DNA from: Pseudomonas kitaguniensis
Lineage (GTDB): Bacteria > Pseudomonadota > Gammaproteobacteria > Pseudomonadales > Pseudomonadaceae
Direction: 5' to 3'
DNA length: 64,000 bases
Assembly: GCF_009296165.1 (NCBI RefSeq)
Contig: NZ_VUAZ01000123.1
Coordinates: 1-64,000 of the forward strand
The translations under genes were made by a program, and so were the position numbers. Below the pieces are notes generated by a model that had not been told where the DNA came from, made no database searches, and saw nothing but the letters and a program-made list of their open reading frames with translations. Below are positions 60,699 to 64,000 of this stretch, piece by piece (position 1 is the first letter of the stretch; each line of letters begins with the position of its first letter).

Positions 60699-61571
60699 AT
60701 GAGTGAGCCCACGCCGTACATCTTCGACGCAACCACTGCCACGTTCGAGCAGGCGGTGATTCAGAACTCCTTCGAACAACCCGTGCTTGTGGACTTCTGG
60801 GCCGAGTGGTGCGCGCCGTGCAAAGCGCTGATGCCGTTGCTGGCGAAGATTGCCGAGAGTTATCAGGGCGAGTTGCTGCTGGCCAAGGTCGATTGCGAGG
60901 CCGAGCAAGACATCGTTGCGCGCTTTGGCATTCAGAGCCTGCCGACGGTGGTGCTGTTCAAGGATGGCCAGCCGGTGGACGGGTTTGCCGGCGCGCAGCC
61001 GGAGTCGGCGATACGCGCGATGCTCGAACCACATGTGCAGATGCCGCCACCGGCAGCGGCCGATCCGCTCGAGCAGGCGCAGGCACTGTTTGCCGAAGGC
61101 CGTATCAGCGATGCCGAAGCGGTGCTGGTCGCGCTGTTGGGCGAAGACAACAGCAACGCCGGCGCGCTGATTCTGTACGCGCGCTGCCTGGCCGAACGCG
61201 GTGAGTTGGGCGAAGCCCAAGCCGTGCTCGACGCGGTTAAAAGCGACGACCATAAAGCCGCGCTCGCGGGGGCCAAGGCGCAAATCACCTTCCTGCGCCA
61301 GGCTGCCGACCTGCCGGACGCCGCCGAGCTGAAAAGCCGCTTGGCGCAAAACCCGCTGGACGATGAAGCCGCCTATCAGTTGGCGATTCAGCAGCTGGCG
61401 CGCCAGCAATACGACGCCGCGCTGGAAGGCCTGCTCAAGCTATTTAGCCGTAACCGCAGTTACAGCGAAGGCCTGCCGCACAAGACCTTGCTGCAAGTGT
61501 TCGAACTGCTCGGCAATGAGCACCCGTTGGTCACGGTGTACCGCCGCAAGTTGTTCGCCGCGCTGTACTAA
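60699..61571 (+). CDS. cnoX: Thioredoxin-TPR co-chaperone (CnoX/YbbN-like)
   Basis: A 290-residue protein: an N-terminal thioredoxin domain (about 8-112) with WAEWCAPCKALMPLL (Cys38, Cys41), FGIQSLPTVVLFKDGQPVDG, and a C-terminal TPR-like domain (about 120-290) with LFAEGRISDAEAVLVALLG and NPLDDEAAYQLAIQQLARQQ. CnoX hands clients to GroEL and DnaK under oxidative stress. Escherichia coli CnoX lacks one cysteine of the pair; here both are present, so redox activity is possible. The start at 60699 gives the family N-terminus. Confidence 0.9.
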   Translation: MSEPTPYIFDATTATFEQAVIQNSFEQPVLVDFWAEWCAPCKALMPLLAKIAESYQGELLLAKVDCEAEQDIVARFGIQSLPTVVLFKDGQPVDGFAGAQPESAIRAMLEPHVQMPPPAAADPLEQAQALFAEGRISDAEAVLVALLGEDNSNAGALILYARCLAERGELGEAQAVLDAVKSDDHKAALAGAKAQITFLRQAADLPDAAELKSRLAQNPLDDEAAYQLAIQQLARQQYDAALEGLLKLFSRNRSYSEGLPHKTLLQVFELLGNEHPLVTVYRRKLFAALY

Positions 61572-61600
61572 TCGCCCCTGCCGGCGCAAACCTGCAAGGG

Positions 61601-61939
61601 TTATTCAACCCAGGTGTACAGCGGCGTATCACCGCCGCTGGCGACTTTCACCTTGGCGCTGTGACGCAAGCGCACCAGCAAGCGCTTGCCTGACGCGGCA
61701 TCGCCGGCCAAACCTTCCAACTGATCAAGCAGCTCCAACCCGCTGAGTTGCCCGGCCTTGCGCAACAGGTCCTGAGCGTTCTGCCACAGGTCATCCGTCT
61801 GTTTGACCGGTGCCGCCAGCGGTTCGCTGGCCGCCGGGCTCGCCTGCAAGTGGGCGCCGAGCTTTGCCCAATCGCCGTCGTCGAGTTCCAGGGTCAAGTC
61901 CACCGGCAAGTCGCCAACGGTTCCACGAATTCGCAACAT
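61601..61939 (-). CDS. Hypothetical protein
   Basis: A 112-residue protein starting MLRIRGTVGDLPVDLTLELD, with a helical LWQNAQDLLRKAGQLSGLEL and a strand-rich end (KRLLVRLRHSAKVKVASGGD). AAGGACG lies just upstream of the ATG. The protein occurs in this place in other Pseudomonas, between the thioredoxin gene and the zinc operon. No function known. Confidence 0.75.
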   Translation of the reverse strand: MLRIRGTVGDLPVDLTLELDDGDWAKLGAHLQASPAASEPLAAPVKQTDDLWQNAQDLLRKAGQLSGLELLDQLEGLAGDAASGKRLLVRLRHSAKVKVASGGDTPLYTWVE

Positions 61940-62023
61940 CGTCCTTACTCCTGCACTTTTCTGACCCGCATGCTCCCACGCGGCTTGCGCAACGCCAAGC
62001 GGGCGGTCAAACTCCGGGATTAT

Positions 62024-62038
62024 TGTTATAAGATCACA
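62024..62038. promoter_or_regulatory. Candidate Zur box upstream of zrgA
   Basis: TGTTATAAGATCACA matches the gammaproteobacterial Zur consensus TGTTATANTATAACA at 12 of 14 fixed bases. It lies 33 bases before the zrgA ATG. A wider palindrome TTGTTAT/ATAACAA spans 62023-62044. The context of zinc-uptake genes supports the assignment. Confidence 0.6.
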
Positions 62039-62070
62039 TAACAAAATTTTCATCTTTTTGGAGCCTTCTC

Positions 62071-62694
62071 ATGCGCCGTTTGCTGCTCGCTTTGCCGTTT
62101 GCCCTGCTGCCACTGGCGGTTGCCCATGCTCACGATGAGCACGAACACGAGCACGGCAGCCTTGGCGCCCACGAACACGGCGTGGGCCGCCTCAATGCAG
62201 TGCTCGACGGCCAGACCCTGGAGCTTGAGCTGGACAGCCCGGCGATGAACCTGGTGGGTTTCGAACACTTGGCCACCACGGCCGACGACAAAGCCAAGGT
62301 CGCCGCAGCGCGCAAACAGCTGGAGAACCCGCTGGCGCTGTTCAGCCTGCCAAAAACTGCCGGCTGCGTGGTCAGCACTCAGGAACTCAACAGCCCGTTG
62401 TTCGGCGACAAACCTGAAGCCGATCATGACGACGATGATGATGGCGATGATGGCGATGACGACCACGCCACCGACGGCAAAGGCGCGGCCGCCCACGAGC
62501 ATCATCACGACCACAGCGAAATTCACGCCCACTACCAACTCACCTGCGCCACGCCGACAGCGCTGAGCAATCTGGACCTGAGCCAAGTGTTCAAGACCTT
62601 CCCCGCCACCCGCAAAATTCAGGTACAACTGATCGGCCCAAGCGGCCAGCAAGGCGTTGAAGCCACCGCCACCGCAGCCACCTTGAAGTTCTGA
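62071..62694 (+). CDS. zrgA: ZrgA-like periplasmic zinc-uptake protein (DUF2796)
   Basis: A 207-residue protein: signal peptide ending PLAVAHA, a His-rich N-terminus (HDEHEHEHGSLGAHEHGVGR), a DUF2796 fold and a second acidic and His-rich loop (residues about 118-153, AAAHEHHHDHSEIHAHY). It should bind zinc in the periplasm and work with the ABC genes downstream. A Zur-like box lies in front. Confidence 0.85.
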   Translation: MRRLLLALPFALLPLAVAHAHDEHEHEHGSLGAHEHGVGRLNAVLDGQTLELELDSPAMNLVGFEHLATTADDKAKVAAARKQLENPLALFSLPKTAGCVVSTQELNSPLFGDKPEADHDDDDDGDDGDDDHATDGKGAAAHEHHHDHSEIHAHYQLTCATPTALSNLDLSQVFKTFPATRKIQVQLIGPSGQQGVEATATAATLKF

Positions 62695-62706
62695 TTTGAA
62701 ACCCGG

Positions 62707-62742
62707 CCACTGTGGGCGCTGGCTTGCCGGCTCCCACGGTGG
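62707..62742. promoter_or_regulatory. REP-like hairpin between zrgA and the ABC genes
   Basis: CCACTGTGGGCGCTGGC pairs with GCCGGCTCCCACGGTGG (mismatches in the middle), loop TT. It may lower expression of the downstream transporter genes or stabilise zrgA mRNA. Confidence 0.4.
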
Positions 62743-62789
62743 AACGGCGCCACTTTTGCAACCTTGCCAGCAGGCGATACTGATTTCAC

Positions 62790-63500
62790 ATGACCCAAGC
62801 ACTTATCGAACTGTCTGACCTGGGCTTTAACTGGCCCGGCCACCCGCAGTTGCTGGACATTCCCGCATTCCGCCTGGAACCTTGCGAAACCCTGTTTCTA
62901 AAAGGCCCGAGCGGCAGTGGCAAAACCACCTTGCTCGGCCTGCTCGGCGGCGTACAGAAACCCAGCCAAGGCAGCATTCGCCTGCTTGGCCAGGAGTTGA
63001 CCGAGCTCTCGGCCGGCGCCCGCGACCGCTTTCGCGTTGACCACACCGGCTATATCTTCCAGCAGTTCAACTTGCTGCCGTTTTTGTCGGTGCGCGAGAA
63101 CGTCGAGTTGCCTTGCCACTTTTCCAGGCTGCGTGCGCAACGCGCCAAGCAGCGCCACGGCAGCGTCGACCAGGCCGCCGCTACCTTGCTCGCGCACTTG
63201 GGTTTGAAGGATAAGCAATTGCTGGAACGCCGCGCCGACTCGCTGTCCATCGGCCAGCAACAACGCGTGGCCGCCGCCCGCGCGCTGATTGGCCAACCGG
63301 AATTGGTGATCGCCGACGAGCCCACCTCGGCGCTGGATTACGACGCCCGCGAAGCCTTCCTCCAACTGTTGTTCGCCGAATGCCGCGAGGCCGGTGCCAG
63401 CCTGTTATTTGTCAGCCATGACCAGAGCCTGGCGCCGCTGTTCGACCGCAACCTGTCGCTGGCCGAACTCAATCGCGCCGCCACGCCCGCAGAGGTTTGA
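62790..63500 (+). CDS. ABC transporter ATP-binding protein (zinc-linked, MacB/LolD type)
   Basis: A 236-residue ATPase: Walker A GPSGSGKTTLLGLLGG, Q-loop FQQFNLLPFLSV, signature LSIGQQQRVAAARAL, Walker B LVIADEPTSALD and H-loop LFVSHDQ. It fits the LolD/MacB subclass rather than importer ATPases. It is followed by its permease after 1 base. In P. aeruginosa the equivalent genes follow zrgA and are Zur-regulated. Confidence 0.88.
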   Translation: MTQALIELSDLGFNWPGHPQLLDIPAFRLEPCETLFLKGPSGSGKTTLLGLLGGVQKPSQGSIRLLGQELTELSAGARDRFRVDHTGYIFQQFNLLPFLSVRENVELPCHFSRLRAQRAKQRHGSVDQAAATLLAHLGLKDKQLLERRADSLSIGQQQRVAAARALIGQPELVIADEPTSALDYDAREAFLQLLFAECREAGASLLFVSHDQSLAPLFDRNLSLAELNRAATPAEV

Positions 63501-63501
63501 G

Positions 63502-64000
63502 ATGTATCTGTTCCGTCTAGCCATGGCCAGCCTGGCTAACCGCCGCTTTACCGCGATACTCACCGCCTTCGCCATCGCCCTGTCGGTGTGCCTGTTGCTG
63601 GCGGTAGAGCGCGTGCGCGTTGAGGCGCGCAACAGTTTCGCCAGCACTATCAGCGGCACCGACCTGATCGTCGGCGCACGCTCGGGCTCGGTCAACCTGC
63701 TGCTGTATTCGGTGTTTCGTATCGGCAACGCCACCAACAATATTCGCTGGGACAGCTACCAGCACTTCGCTGCCAACCCGCAGGTGAAATGGGCGATCCC
63801 GATTTCACTCGGCGACTCGCACCGCGGCTACCGGGTGATGGGCACCAACGCGTCGTACTTCGAGCACTACCAGTACGGTCGCAAGCAGAACCTCGAACTG
63901 GCCAGCGGTCGCGCCTTCGCCACCGACCCGTTTGAAGTGGTGCTCGGCGCCGAAGTGGCCGACGCCCTGCATTACAAACTGGGCGACAAGCTGGTGCTGG
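63502..64000 (+). CDS. ABC transporter permease (FtsX/MacB type), partial
   Basis: The frame starts at ATG 63502 (MYLFRLAMASLANRRFTAIL) and stays open to the window end, 166 codons. One N-terminal membrane helix (FTAILTAFAIALSVCLLLAV) is followed by a periplasmic MacB-like domain with GTDLIVGARSGSVNLLLYSV and FEVVLGAEVADALHYKLGDK. The C-terminal helices lie outside. It is the partner of the ATPase just upstream. Confidence 0.88.
   Translation, partial: MYLFRLAMASLANRRFTAILTAFAIALSVCLLLAVERVRVEARNSFASTISGTDLIVGARSGSVNLLLYSVFRIGNATNNIRWDSYQHFAANPQVKWAIPISLGDSHRGYRVMGTNASYFEHYQYGRKQNLELASGRAFATDPFEVVLGAEVADALHYKLGDKLVL

Noticed and set aside
1..64000. tRNA, rRNA, CRISPR arrays or intact insertion sequences
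   Set aside because: No cloverleaf, regularly spaced repeat-spacer pattern or transposase was found on either strand.

Overview
The window is a piece of a Pseudomonas chromosome, most likely from the P. fluorescens complex. The evidence is high GC with strong GC3 bias, several copies of the inverted repeat built on GTGGGAGCGGGCTTGCTCGC between genes, and a gene order that follows the Pseudomonas core arrangement (lipA-lipB-DUF493-dacA-rlpA-mltB-rodA-mrdA-rlmH-rsfS-nadD-proA, then ubiX-mpl, the ethanolamine block, ppa, xseB-ispA-dxs, and nrdR-ribD-ribE-ribBA-ribH-nusB-thiL-ribA). I see no rRNA, tRNA, CRISPR array or intact insertion sequence.

Layout. 1-1.8 kb: arfA (ribosome rescue) and a lytic transglycosylase lipoprotein. 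1.8-4.2 kb: an AT-rich islet with a LysR regulator, two unrecognised small genes and a frameshifted TauE/SafE transporter. 4.2-16.8 kb: minus-strand housekeeping genes for murein recycling, lipoate synthesis, the cell-elongation machinery (PBP2, RodA, RlpA, MltB, PBP5), ribosome factors, NAD and proline synthesis. 16.9-26.2 kb: a mixture of repair, membrane and lipoprotein genes, LrgA/LrgB, a MORN-repeat plus C13-peptidase lipoprotein, ubiX and mpl. 26.3-31.7 kb: an accessory locus of two unusual minus-strand proteins, one of 1255 aa that looks like a dermonecrotic-type toxin, the other with 17 unbroken heptad repeats. They share a C-terminal domain of about 62 residues. 31.8-39.5 kb: ethanolamine catabolism, with a sigma-54 activator divergent from aldehyde dehydrogenase (frameshifted), permease and eutBC behind a -24/-12 promoter. 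39.7-41.9 kb: dedA, an MtfA-like peptidase and ppa. 41.9-46.6 kb: a second accessory region with a PrtR-like repressor, RhuM, a gene remnant, a DUF3077-type gene with a structured upstream region, and a Fic protein with a double inverted-repeat operator. 46.7-49.8 kb: xseB-ispA-dxs for isoprenoid precursors. 49.9-53.2 kb: vitamin B12 receptor and a BtuF-like binding protein. 53.1-59.3 kb: riboflavin, thiamine, nusB and nrdR genes. 59.5-64 kb: a frameshifted YbaY-like lipoprotein, a methyltransferase, a thioredoxin-TPR chaperone, and the start of a Zur-type zinc operon (zrgA, ABC ATPase, ABC permease cut by the window end).

The parts fit together in a few places. EutBC needs adenosylcobalamin, and B12 uptake genes lie about 10 kb away. 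ribBA has a GTP cyclohydrolase II domain without its zinc cysteines, and a separate intact ribA is present. Four genes (TauE, exaC, ribE, ybaY-like) each become exactly full length if one base is restored. Because ribE should be essential, I suspect base-deletion errors in this assembly at least there, although real frameshifts cannot be excluded for the others.
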